Notes under the pieces: generated by a model
Told to the model about the DNA's origin: nothing
The model's database searches: none
Seen by the model: the letters and a program-made list of their open reading frames with translations, nothing else
Made by a program: the position numbers and the translations under genes
DNA from: Deltaproteobacteria bacterium
GTDB taxonomy: Bacteria; Desulfobacterota; GWC2-55-46
Length of the DNA: 36,488 nucleotides
Assembly (NCBI GenBank): GCA_016218095.1
Contig: JACREV010000086.1
Coordinates: forward strand, 1 to 36,488
Direction of reading: 5' to 3'
Shown here: piece by piece, positions 1-7,296 of the stretch
Numbering within the stretch: position 1 is the first letter of the stretch
How the letters are laid out: every line of letters starts with the position of its first letter

Positions 1-747
1 GCGCTCGTAATTTCTTCGCTCTCCCGGAAGAAACTCATATTCGACGACCTCGCGACGGTCTCGTTTGCCGCGCTCATCGTCGTCCTCGGCACCGGGGCTA
101 TCGCCTTCGTATACCTCACTATCATAAAGAGGCGGGACTTAAGGGGCTTTTACCTGCCGACGATGTTCATGAACTCCGGCAACATGTCGTTCCCGCTCGC
201 GCTCCTCGCATTCGGGCAGGAGGGGTTGACGGTCGCGATACTCTACTACATAGCGATAAGCCTCCTCGTCTACTCTCTCGGCATATACATCGCCAAGGGC
301 AGGGGCGGGTTTTCCGAGATGTTCAAGCTCCCGCTCATATACGCCTCCATCATAGGGCTCGCCCTGAACTTCGGGAACATCGAGATACCCGGCCCGCTCC
401 TTACGACTTTCGAAATGCTCGGGGCCGCGACCATCCCCATCATGCAGGTGAGCCTCGGCTACAGGCTGCATTCGGCGAAGCTCCAGTACCCGTGGATGTC
501 TGTGGCAGGCTCTATCATCAGGATAGGCGGCGGGGTCGCTATCGGCTGGCTCGTCGTGACCGCGCTCGGTATAGAGGGCTTGAACGGCAAGATAATACTT
601 TTATCGTCCGGGATGCCGTCTGCGGTCATAAACTTCGTCGTCAGCCATCGTTACAACGTCCACAGCGACCTTGTGGCCTCTACCGTGGCCATGTCGACCA
701 TCATAAGCATATTCACTACCCCCCTCCTTCTCATCTGGATAATGTAG
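1..747 (+). CDS. AEC-family (auxin efflux carrier-like) transporter, 5' truncated
   Basis: The frame is open from the first base of the window and ends at TAG 745-747, giving the last 248 residues of a protein whose family is usually about 310 long, so roughly 60 N-terminal residues lie outside. It is strongly hydrophobic, with several membrane helices and the family-typical central segment FMNSGNMSFPLALLAFG near residues 55-70. Near the C-terminus a glycine/proline-containing stretch (SSGMPSAVINFVVSHRYN) and a final helix ending in WIM match AEC carriers. Such permeases export or import small organic anions; the substrate cannot be told. An internal ATG at 163 is not the true start because the same frame continues conserved sequence upstream. 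The next gene follows 39 bases later on the same strand. Confidence 0.85.
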   Translation, partial: ALVISSLSRKKLIFDDLATVSFAALIVVLGTGAIAFVYLTIIKRRDLRGFYLPTMFMNSGNMSFPLALLAFGQEGLTVAILYYIAISLLVYSLGIYIAKGRGGFSEMFKLPLIYASIIGLALNFGNIEIPGPLLTTFEMLGAATIPIMQVSLGYRLHSAKLQYPWMSVAGSIIRIGGGVAIGWLVVTALGIEGLNGKIILLSSGMPSAVINFVVSHRYNVHSDLVASTVAMSTIISIFTTPLLLIWIM

Positions 748-786
748 GACGTACTCTGGTATACTGGGTGCGAAAGGTTTGCCCGT

Positions 787-1719
787 ATGCACAAGATGCT
801 TCTGTCTGCCTCCATAATCCTCATCCTCGCATTCGCCTTCGTAAGCCCTTCCCCTGCCGCGGTCATCGAACACCTAAGACCCGTATTCAAGCCCTACAGG
901 GACTCGAACAAAAGGCTCAAAATCGCGATAAGGAGCCTCAAAGAGGACGGCCACGCGCGCCTCGTATCGGTCGACCCCGAGACATTCACGACAGAGGTCG
1001 TCGATGATAGGGCCATAGCCTCGACCGATGTAAAGATAAAGGAGTGGAAAGGGACGCGGTTCGTAGAAGCGCTCTACAGGTACACTGAGCCTGCCGAAGG
1101 GATCGAGAACCAGGGGATGAGGTCGGGAGAGTCCAGAACAGGCGGCCTCTTTCTCACGATCGACCTCTGCCCGTCTACAAAGGGGTTTGACAGGAACGCC
1201 TTCGAGGCTACCGAGGCCCTCGGGACCCCGGCTCCTATAGCCGTCGCCGTAAGCGGGCTATGGATCGAGCGCCACAGGGGGGAGTTCGATTGGATACGGA
1301 AAGAGGAGTCCGAAGGCAGGCTCGCAATCACATGGATGAACCACTCGTACTCACACCCTTATGATAAATTAAAAGAGTTGAAGGAGAATTTCCTTCTCAC
1401 CCAGGGCGTGGATTTTGAAGACGAGGTCTTGAGGAACGAAAAGCTCCTGCTTGAAAACGGCATAACGCCGTCGGTCTTCTTCCGCTTTCCGGGTCTCATA
1501 TCGGATGCCGGCCTCCTCGAAAAACTTAAGACACTCTCCCTCATCCCCGTAGGCGCGGACGCCTGGCTCGCCAAGAATGAAGCGCCCAAGCCAGGCTCGT
1601 TCATATTGGTCCACGGCAACGGTAACGAGGAGGGCGGGATTGAGAAGCTGCTTAAGTTCTACGGGGAGAACAGGGGTGTGAAGCTCCTGCCTTTACGGGA
1701 GGCGTTCGGCCATAAATAA
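787..1719 (+). CDS. secreted polysaccharide deacetylase-like protein
   Basis: 310 residues with an N-terminal signal peptide (hydrophobic core at residues 5-20, likely cleavage after SPAA). Residues about 115-305 have the NodB/carbohydrate esterase 4 motif order: TIDLCPS (~120) at the place of TFDDG, HSYSH (~185) as the metal-binding H-S-x-x-H motif, RFPG (~232) as the arginine motif, and HGNGNE (~276) near the histidine motif at the end. The second aspartate of motif 1, normally a metal ligand, is leucine here, so the metal site differs from classical chitin or peptidoglycan deacetylases. The likely place of action is the periplasm or cell surface. The start is the ATG at 787 with a weak GAAAGG upstream; an in-frame ATG at 796 is an alternative. 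Confidence 0.75.
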   Translation: MHKMLLSASIILILAFAFVSPSPAAVIEHLRPVFKPYRDSNKRLKIAIRSLKEDGHARLVSVDPETFTTEVVDDRAIASTDVKIKEWKGTRFVEALYRYTEPAEGIENQGMRSGESRTGGLFLTIDLCPSTKGFDRNAFEATEALGTPAPIAVAVSGLWIERHRGEFDWIRKEESEGRLAITWMNHSYSHPYDKLKELKENFLLTQGVDFEDEVLRNEKLLLENGITPSVFFRFPGLISDAGLLEKLKTLSLIPVGADAWLAKNEAPKPGSFILVHGNGNEEGGIEKLLKFYGENRGVKLLPLREAFGHK

Positions 1720-1727
1720 AAAAAGTA

Positions 1728-1743
1728 GTCATTGCGAGGAGCG
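1728..1743 (+). repeat. half copy of the REP-like GTCATTGCGAG repeat
   Basis: GTCATTGCGAGGAGCG lies just after the deacetylase stop. It matches the outer arm of the palindromic element at 15045-15132 and a diverged copy at 22142-22156. No second arm is seen nearby, so this is a half element. Confidence 0.55.
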
Positions 1744-1794
1744 TGCCTGCCGTTCGTTACGGATTTGCCCGCCCCCATGCAGGGTGAAAAACAG

Positions 1795-1965
1795 CCCCCT
1801 CACCCCAACCCTCTCCCTCAAGGGGAGAGGGGGCTGAAGACAAACTTCAGAAGGCGGGGCTCGTTAGTGGATGTAACTTCCCCCTTTTCTAAAGGGGGAC
1901 TGAGGGGGATTATAAAGGGCTGAAAGATAATCTCCCCCCTCCCCTCTTTAGAAAAGAGGGGCTTA
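1795..1965. repeat. cluster of C-rich/G-rich hairpin repeats
   Basis: The gap between the deacetylase and OsmC genes contains no credible gene and is filled with palindromes: CCCTCTCCC...GGGGAGAGGG at 1809-1831, CCCCCTTT-tct-AAAGGGGG at 1880-1898 and CCCCTCTTT-aga-AAAGAGGGG at 1941-1961. Related sequences lie at 4365-4397, 7255-7271, 31712-31741 and 33795-33935. They sit between convergent genes here, so they could also act as weak terminators, but none has a long T-tract. Confidence 0.6.
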
Positions 1966-1982
1966 AAGGCCCTGCTCAGTAT

Positions 1983-2504
1983 TCAACCTATCTTCAGCTC
2001 CGTCTCAAGCGGTATCGGGTTCGTGAGGCAATAGACCGCCGGGCACCTCTCCTTCGATAGCTCCTCTATCGCGCGTATCTTCTCAACGGGCGCGTCGCTC
2101 TCGACAAAGAGCGTGAACTTGACCTTCTCGGCTATCGGGTTGTTCGATAGGCCGAATACGCGCGAGAAGTCTATCGAGCTCTCGGCGACTACCTTGAGCT
2201 TCCTTAAATTTATCCCTTCCATCGCGGCCATCGTGGCGAATGTCGCGGCGTAGCATGAGGCAGAGCCGTAGAGGCAGTATATCATCGGCCCCGGCTGGGT
2301 CCCGCCGCCGCCGAGAAACGACGGCTGGTCGGCCTCAAGCGTAATTTTGCCGCCCTCGAACTGGACAGTCGCCCTGAACTGGCTCCCGGCCCCGAGGTTC
2401 CACTCGCCCTCTATCTTATTTACCTTCTTCGCCTTGGAGAGGTCCTTGCTGACGTCCGCTACCGTCGCCTTTATCTTTTCAACATTGATATTGTTCGTCC
2501 CCAT
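1983..2504 (-). CDS. OsmC/Ohr-family protein
   Basis: 173 residues. Conserved OsmC features are the first redox cysteine in GSASCYAAT (mid-protein, before a helix) and the second in ERCPAVYC close to the C-terminus, followed by LTNPIPLE. OsmC/Ohr enzymes reduce organic hydroperoxides in the cytoplasm with a cysteine pair, but YhfA-type members of this superfamily are less well defined and the overall sequence is closer to that group, so the substrate is left open. The ATG start is preceded by AAGGAGG on the coding strand with good spacing. It lies 17 bases downstream of selD on the same strand and is probably co-transcribed with it, at the end of the selB-ydcF-selD run. Confidence 0.8.
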   Translation of the reverse strand: MGTNNINVEKIKATVADVSKDLSKAKKVNKIEGEWNLGAGSQFRATVQFEGGKITLEADQPSFLGGGGTQPGPMIYCLYGSASCYAATFATMAAMEGINLRKLKVVAESSIDFSRVFGLSNNPIAEKVKFTLFVESDAPVEKIRAIEELSKERCPAVYCLTNPIPLETELKIG

Positions 2505-2521
2505 TACAGCCTCCTTAAAGG

Positions 2522-3565
2522 TTATTCTATGTGTATACGAACCCTGCTTTTTGCAACGACGCTCCCCACCCTGAAGGCGTCGACCTTTTCCCTGAGCTTC
2601 TCTATAAACGCCGTCGCCTCCTCCTCGCGTATCGCAATGAGGAGGCCGCCCGAGGTCTGAGGGTCGTAAAGGACTAATTCGAGCTCCTCACGCACAGACG
2701 CGCCGACCTCGACATCGGGTCTCAGATACTCCCTGTTCGTAAGCAGAGTCCTCGGCCTGCACGATTTTTTAGTCACGAACTTCAATGCGTCGGGAAAGAC
2801 CCTTACCGAGGGCGCGTCTATTATGATGGAAACCCCAGACCCCTTCGCCATCTCCATCGCGTGTCCTACGAGGCCGTATCCGGTAATGTCCGTGCATCCG
2901 CTCGCGCCGAACTCGACCATGCAGGCGGAGGCGTGCCTGTTGAGAGTCCTCATTGAATCGAAGACGGCTTCAGCATCCTCCTCGCGTATCTTCCCGGCCT
3001 TTATTGCGCTCGTGACCACACCCGTTCCGAGCGGCTTAGTCAAGATGAGCGCGTCGCCTGGCCGCGCGCCGGAGTTGGTGATTATCTTGTCGGGGTGGCT
3101 AAAGCCTGTAATAGACAGGCCGTACTTTACCTCGCTGTCCTCAATAGAGTGGCCGCCGACGAGGAGCACCCCGGCCTCGTTGAGCTTCGCGAGGCTCCCC
3201 TTGAGTATCTCGTTCAATACCTCGTGCGGGAGCTCCTTCGGAAAGCATACGATATTCATCGCGAGCCTCGGGCTCCCGCCCATGGCGTAGACGTCGCTTA
3301 AGGCGTTCGCCGCGGCTATCTCGCCGAAGGTGAACGGGTCATCCACAATCGGCGGAAAAAAATCGACGGTCGAGATCACAGCGGTGTCGTCGGAGAGACG
3401 ATAGACCCCCGCGTCGTCGGCGGTCTCTATGCCTACAAGGAGGTCTTTGTCTTTAGTGACCGGCAGCTGATGCAGGACCTGCATCAGGGCGTCCTGGCCT
3501 ATTTTGGCCGCTCAACCCGCGCAGCTCGCCCAGCTTGTGAGCTTTATCTTTCTTCCGTGGCTCAA
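2522..3565 (-). CDS. selD: selenide, water dikinase (selenophosphate synthase), selenoprotein form with in-frame TGA
   Basis: SelD makes selenophosphate from selenide and ATP, the selenium donor for tRNA-Sec and 2-selenouridine. The conventional frame starts at ATG 3484, but that removes the catalytic N-terminus. Reading the coding strand upstream in the same frame, through a TGA at 3514-3512, gives KIKLTSWASCAG-U-AAKIG, which aligns with the SelD active site: Sec/Cys at residue 18 and the essential Lys at 21. I place the start at TTG 3565-3563, preceded by AGGAG with a 5-base spacer; this gives 347 residues, the usual length. Later motifs include STVDFFPP, GGHSIED and PQTSGGLL. A hairpin with a GGUCC loop follows the TGA (separate entry), and selB lies upstream in the same orientation. 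An automated annotation would call a truncated protein. Confidence 0.92.
3467..3487 (-). promoter_or_regulatory. bacterial SECIS hairpin in selD mRNA
   Basis: On the coding strand CUGAUGCA and UGCAUCAG form a perfect 8-bp stem closed by a GGUCC loop (loop at 3479-3475). E. coli fdhF, the best-studied bSECIS, has a GGUCU loop that SelB recognises. Here the loop begins 32 nt after the TGA, farther than in fdhF. I see no bulged U in the stem. A small GGCC-aaaata-GGCC hairpin lies between the TGA and this stem. Confidence 0.8.
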
Positions 3566-3620
3566 AGGGGCTCCTTTATTATATAGGCCGGGTTGGAAAA
3601 CCCGCCTATCGTAGATGCCT

Positions 3621-4355
3621 CTATATATATCCGTAAACCCTGTACAACACAAGGGCGGCGTACTCCCATAATACCTCCCGAAGGAGCGCGAGCCGGTCGA
3701 GGGCGCCTCTCCTCAAGGCCGTGTAGTCGTCGACCGGAGCGGCGTCGCAGTCTATCTGCAAGGCCCTTGATACGAGGAGAGCCCGCTTCATGTGCGTAGG
3801 GGAGGTGACGAGGATGCACTTTTTAAGCCCCTTCGCGTCCATGTACGACTTTATGTTTCTAAGGTTCTCGTACGTATTCGTCGAGGCAGGGTCCGCCTCG
3901 ACCTTCTCATCAGGTACGCCGAATATGAGGGCCGTGTCCCTCATTATCTCGGATTCCTGTATGCCTATGGAGCCGGAGCGGTCCCGCTTGAATACCGTGT
4001 GTATGAATTTTTTGGAGGGCTCGACGATCGTCCCGCCCGAAAATATTATCCTCGGAGCGTTCCCGGATTTGAACAGTATGAGCCCCTTGATGAGCCGCTC
4101 ACTCGACGCCGCGCCGAGTACGCCGTTTCTGTACGCGCCGCCTCCGAGGACGGCGATTATATCGGCCATACCCGGCTCCGGGTGGCGATTGATAAGCGTT
4201 TTAGCCGCATAATTAGCGACAGGCGTGTACATGATAATGAGGAAGACCGCCGTGAACGCGACCGAGAACCATCGGATGGACCTATTGAACCACTTGAATC
4301 TCTCAGGCAATATAATAACCCTCTCTTTACTTGCGGAGAATCCCCCCCTTGACAC
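3621..4355 (-). CDS. YdcF/ElyC-like DUF218 membrane protein
   Basis: Up to 244 residues. One N-terminal membrane helix (about 27-48, IRWFSVAFTAVFLIIMYTPV) is followed by a DUF218 domain (about 65-220) with the family motifs VLGGG, IIFSGG, ESEIMRDTA, ASTNTYEN and LVTSPTHMKRA. Family members such as SanA, ElyC and YdcF are linked to envelope integrity, but the biochemical reaction is not established. The start used is GTG at 4355; no ATG fits, and an in-frame TTG near 4307 is another option. It lies between selB (52 bases upstream) and selD (55 bases downstream) in the same orientation. No direct role in selenium metabolism is known, so its place there may be chance. Confidence 0.8.
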   Translation of the reverse strand: MSRGGFSASKERVIILPERFKWFNRSIRWFSVAFTAVFLIIMYTPVANYAAKTLINRHPEPGMADIIAVLGGGAYRNGVLGAASSERLIKGLILFKSGNAPRIIFSGGTIVEPSKKFIHTVFKRDRSGSIGIQESEIMRDTALIFGVPDEKVEADPASTNTYENLRNIKSYMDAKGLKKCILVTSPTHMKRALLVSRALQIDCDAAPVDDYTALRRGALDRLALLREVLWEYAALVLYRVYGYI

Positions 4356-4364
4356 CCTCCCCTC

Positions 4365-4397
4365 GATCCCCTCCCGGCTATCGGACTTGGGGAGGGG
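4365..4397. repeat. C-rich/G-rich hairpin repeat between selB and ydcF-like gene
   Basis: CCCCTCCC and GGGAGGGG arms flank a loop of about 15 bases. It resembles the repeat clusters at 1795-1965 and 33795-33935. It lies just upstream of the GTG start of the YdcF-like gene and may influence its translation. Confidence 0.45.
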
Positions 4398-4407
4398 AAG
4401 TTTAGGC

Positions 4408-6312
4408 TCATTTACGGAGTACCCGCAAATCCCCCTGCCGTAACGTGAACCTTTCCTTATCGAAATATTCGAGTATCTCTATGGCGAGTTTTCTGCCGCA
4501 CCCGAGGATATCCCTGAAATCCGCGGCCTTTATCGGGCCCTTTGAGCTGATATGAGAGGTGAGCTTTTCGCGCGCAGTTTTCAGGTCATCGCCGGAAAGG
4601 TAACTCCCCTCCTTGAGCCTGACGATAGAGCCGTTCTTGACAAGGAAGCTCAGAACGCGCGCGATCTCATCCTTCCTGGACTTGAGCTTATCGAGGTCCT
4701 CTTTGTGGGGCGGCGAAAACGGGGTTCGGAAAAGCGCGAGTATCTCTCTCTCGGTCTCTGCGTCCTTCCCGGATGAACCCGGCGTATGGTTAAGGAGCGC
4801 AAGCGCTGAAGCGTCTCTCTTAAGCGCCTTTGAACAGACGAGCCCTTCGCACAATCCTTTCAGGAAAAGCCGCGCCGTGCGCGCCGGGAGCCCCGTCTCT
4901 TTTTTGAGGACAGAGAAGAGCGCGTCCTCGGATAAGCCCGTCTCCATAGGGCGCGCCGCGTGATGGGCAGAGACCGCCTCGACAACCCTTTTTTTCAGAC
5001 CCCCGGCCCGCCCCTTGTCAATAACGAAATCTCCGACTTCCTCATAGCCGCCTCCGAAGGCTTCCCTCAACCCCTCGCGAGAGAGGTTAAGCATGAGGCT
5101 GGCCGTCCCGGACTCTATCGCCACCCTCTCCCCCATGAGCGCGCTGAGCGCATCGTTGTCCGTCGGGCCGCAAGGCGCAAGCTTTCTTATCTTAGGCGCA
5201 AGCGTCGGGTCGAGATACGGGAATACGACGGTCCCGCCGCCGACGGTTGAGTTCCTCGAAGGGTCCCTTATTATGAACCTGTCCCCACGCAGCATCAGGA
5301 GCGGCTTTTTAAGGACGAGCCTTCCGAATGCCTTTCGGTCGCTTGCTGCGGTGAGGCGGATGACCGCGAGGGTCTCGTCCGTCAGGTGGTGGACCTTTAC
5401 GATGGAGCGGTCTTTTAAGGGTACTTTAGACTTGGTATCACCAAGGAACTCGAATGCGCAGTCGACGACAAGGCTTTCTTTGGCCCTGTCGATAAAGGGC
5501 TTAAGTGAAGCAGAGCAGAGGAGCGCGCCCCTCTCCATCTCCTTGTGGTTGAGCCCCGAGATATTGAGCGCCGCCCTCTCGCCTCTTGACGCCGCATCCG
5601 CGTCGATGTGCATCGACTGTATGCCGCGCACCTTTACGGATGCGCCGGATGGAAAAGACAGCGCCTCATCCCCCTTTTTGATGGAGCCGGAGGCGACGGT
5701 CCCTGTGACGACCGTACCGAATCCTTTTATCGCGAATGACCTGTCCACCGGGAGCCGGAAAAACGGCCCGCTCGCCGACCCTTCGGTCTTGACGACCCTT
5801 GCGCTTATGAGGGATTTAAGGGCTTCCATCCCGTCGCCTGTGACAGTCGAAACGGCGATGAGAGGCGCGTCTTCGAGCGCGGTCCCTCTTACGAGCGCTG
5901 AGACGTCTTTCCTTACCTCCTCTACCCTCTCGCCCGTCACGAGGTCGCATTTTGTGATTACTATTATGCCGTCCCGCACCCCGAGGAGCCGGACGATATC
6001 GAGGTGCTCCCTCGTCTGCGGCATGACGCCGTCGTCTGCCGCGACTACGAAGAGTACGAAGTCTATGCCCGTCACGCCGGCGAGCATGTTCCTTATGAAA
6101 CGCTCGTGGCCAGGGACGTCGACTATCGCGGCCCTGCGCTTCTCGCCATTGTGGGTGATATCCATATGGGCGAAGCCAAGGTCGATGGTGAGCCCGCGCC
6201 TCTTTTCTTCGATGAGCCTGTCGGTATCCATGCCGGTCAAGGCCTTCACGAGAGAGGTCTTGCCGTGGTCGATGTGGCCTGCTGTCCCGATTATCGCGGT
6301 CCGCTTCGGCAA
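4408..6312 (-). CDS. selB: selenocysteine-specific elongation factor SelB
   Basis: SelB is the GTPase that carries Sec-tRNA(Sec) to UGA codons followed by a SECIS hairpin. The G domain is clear: GTAGHIDHGKTSL (P-loop) near the N-terminus, DVPGHERFIRNM (G3), TKCD (G4), then EF-Tu-like domains 2 and 3. The last roughly 190 residues have the winged-helix character of the SECIS-binding domain (for example DFRDILGCGRKLAIEILEYFD). The family begins just before IIGTAGH, which fits a TTG start at 6312 (634 residues). The frame also extends to ATG 6396, but that ATG has no ribosome-binding site and its extra residues look non-conserved. It heads the run selB-ydcF-selD-osmC. No selA or tRNA-Sec gene was found in the window. 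Confidence 0.93.
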   Translation of the reverse strand: MPKRTAIIGTAGHIDHGKTSLVKALTGMDTDRLIEEKRRGLTIDLGFAHMDITHNGEKRRAAIVDVPGHERFIRNMLAGVTGIDFVLFVVAADDGVMPQTREHLDIVRLLGVRDGIIVITKCDLVTGERVEEVRKDVSALVRGTALEDAPLIAVSTVTGDGMEALKSLISARVVKTEGSASGPFFRLPVDRSFAIKGFGTVVTGTVASGSIKKGDEALSFPSGASVKVRGIQSMHIDADAASRGERAALNISGLNHKEMERGALLCSASLKPFIDRAKESLVVDCAFEFLGDTKSKVPLKDRSIVKVHHLTDETLAVIRLTAASDRKAFGRLVLKKPLLMLRGDRFIIRDPSRNSTVGGGTVVFPYLDPTLAPKIRKLAPCGPTDNDALSALMGERVAIESGTASLMLNLSREGLREAFGGGYEEVGDFVIDKGRAGGLKKRVVEAVSAHHAARPMETGLSEDALFSVLKKETGLPARTARLFLKGLCEGLVCSKALKRDASALALLNHTPGSSGKDAETEREILALFRTPFSPPHKEDLDKLKSRKDEIARVLSFLVKNGSIVRLKEGSYLSGDDLKTAREKLTSHISSKGPIKAADFRDILGCGRKLAIEILEYFDKERFTLRQGDLRVLRK

Positions 6313-6402
6313 ACGCGCCCCTTTAAAGAAGGATTGAAGCAATTTTTCGAAATACAAGATAAAATATCCCTTATAGGGGGGTTTGTCCAGAGGCATTTTT
6401 TG

Positions 6403-6431
6403 TTTTCATAATCTGGCCCCTGTGATATAAT
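6403..6431 (+). promoter_or_regulatory. extended -10 promoter for the hydrogenase genes
   Basis: TGATATAAT at 6423-6431 is a perfect extended -10 (TG-n-TATAAT). A weak -35 (TTTTCA, 6403-6408) lies 17 bases upstream. Transcription would start near 6438, about 45 bases before the small-subunit ATG, in the gap between divergent selB and the hydrogenase. Confidence 0.6.
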
Positions 6432-6481
6432 TCTCAAGTAATCTTAAGCACTTAGCATTTTCAAGAGAGGTTTGGTCCGTT

Positions 6482-7240
6482 ATGGAAGAAAAGGAACTCC
6501 CGAGGCTCGCGTTCTTCTCCTTCACCTGCTGTGAAGGGTGCCAGCTCGCGGTATTGAGTTGCGAGGACGAGCTCCCGGACATATTGAGCCTTGTGAAGAT
6601 AGTCAACTTCAGGGAGGCGATAGACCAGAAGTCCGACGACTACGACATCGCCTTTGTCGAGGGGTCGATTACGAGGAAGGAAGAGGTCAGGAAGCTAAAG
6701 AAGATCCGGAAGCACGCCAAGATTGTGGTCGCCTTAGGCGCGTGCTCCTCTACTGGCGGCCTCAACTGTCTCAAGAACCGCTTTACCATGGATGAGGTAA
6801 AACGCGAGGTCTACGGCAAGGACGCCGGAAAGTCCGAGCGGTTCGACACCCTTCCCACCCGCGCCATAGACGAGATAATCCCGGTAGACTACTACCTCCA
6901 CGGCTGTCCTATCTCGAAAAAGGAATTCCTGCACTTGACCACATCGCTCCTCCTCGGAAAGAGGCCCGACATACCTAACCACCCGGTCTGCGTGGAGTGC
7001 AAGATGGCAGGGAACATCTGCGTGTTTGAGAAAGGGATGACCTGCGTGGGGCCGATAACGCGCGCGGGTTGCGAGGCGATATGCGTCACCTACGGGGCGA
7101 TATGCTGGGGGTGCAGGGGGCTTGTTGACAACCCCAACGCAGACGCCCACGCCGAGACCTTGAAGAGGCACGGACTTACGGTTGAGTCCGTCATGAGGAA
7201 GTTCAGCCTCTACGGGGCCTGCAAGACGCATAAGTGCTGA
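6482..7240 (+). CDS. [NiFe] hydrogenase small subunit, group 3-like
   Basis: 252 residues and no Tat signal, so cytoplasmic. The proximal cluster ligands are in CCEGCQL near the N-terminus, GACSSTGG (~90) and HGCP (~140). The C-terminal half carries further cysteines (CVECKMAGNICVF, TCVGPITRAGC, CWGCRG) for two more Fe-S clusters, the layout of MvhG/HyhS-type small subunits. It passes electrons from the NiFe site in the large subunit, encoded next, to a partner that is not encoded nearby. The ATG start has GAGAGG about 13 bases upstream. The gene is divergent from selB. Confidence 0.88.
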   Translation: MEEKELPRLAFFSFTCCEGCQLAVLSCEDELPDILSLVKIVNFREAIDQKSDDYDIAFVEGSITRKEEVRKLKKIRKHAKIVVALGACSSTGGLNCLKNRFTMDEVKREVYGKDAGKSERFDTLPTRAIDEIIPVDYYLHGCPISKKEFLHLTTSLLLGKRPDIPNHPVCVECKMAGNICVFEKGMTCVGPITRAGCEAICVTYGAICWGCRGLVDNPNADAHAETLKRHGLTVESVMRKFSLYGACKTHKC

Positions 7241-7254
7241 GGCACCCAAGCCCT

Positions 7255-7271
7255 CCCCCTTTAAAAGGGGT
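7255..7271. repeat. short CCCC-TTT/AAA-GGGG palindrome between hydrogenase genes
   Basis: A short palindrome of the same C-rich/G-rich type as the other repeats fills much of the 56-base gap between the two hydrogenase subunits. It could modulate read-through or stabilise message ends. Confidence 0.35.
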
Positions 7272-7296
7272 AAAAAAGCAAAAAGGTTTGAGGATA

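Noticed and set aside
3484..3484. ATG 3484 as the selD start.
   Set aside because: It removes the conserved Sec/Lys active site; the frame is coherent through the upstream TGA to a TTG with a ribosome site.
5093..6337. A 414-codon open frame on the plus strand opposite selB.
   Set aside because: It is an antisense shadow of a GC-rich gene with all SelB motifs; its translation has no recognisable domain and is low complexity.
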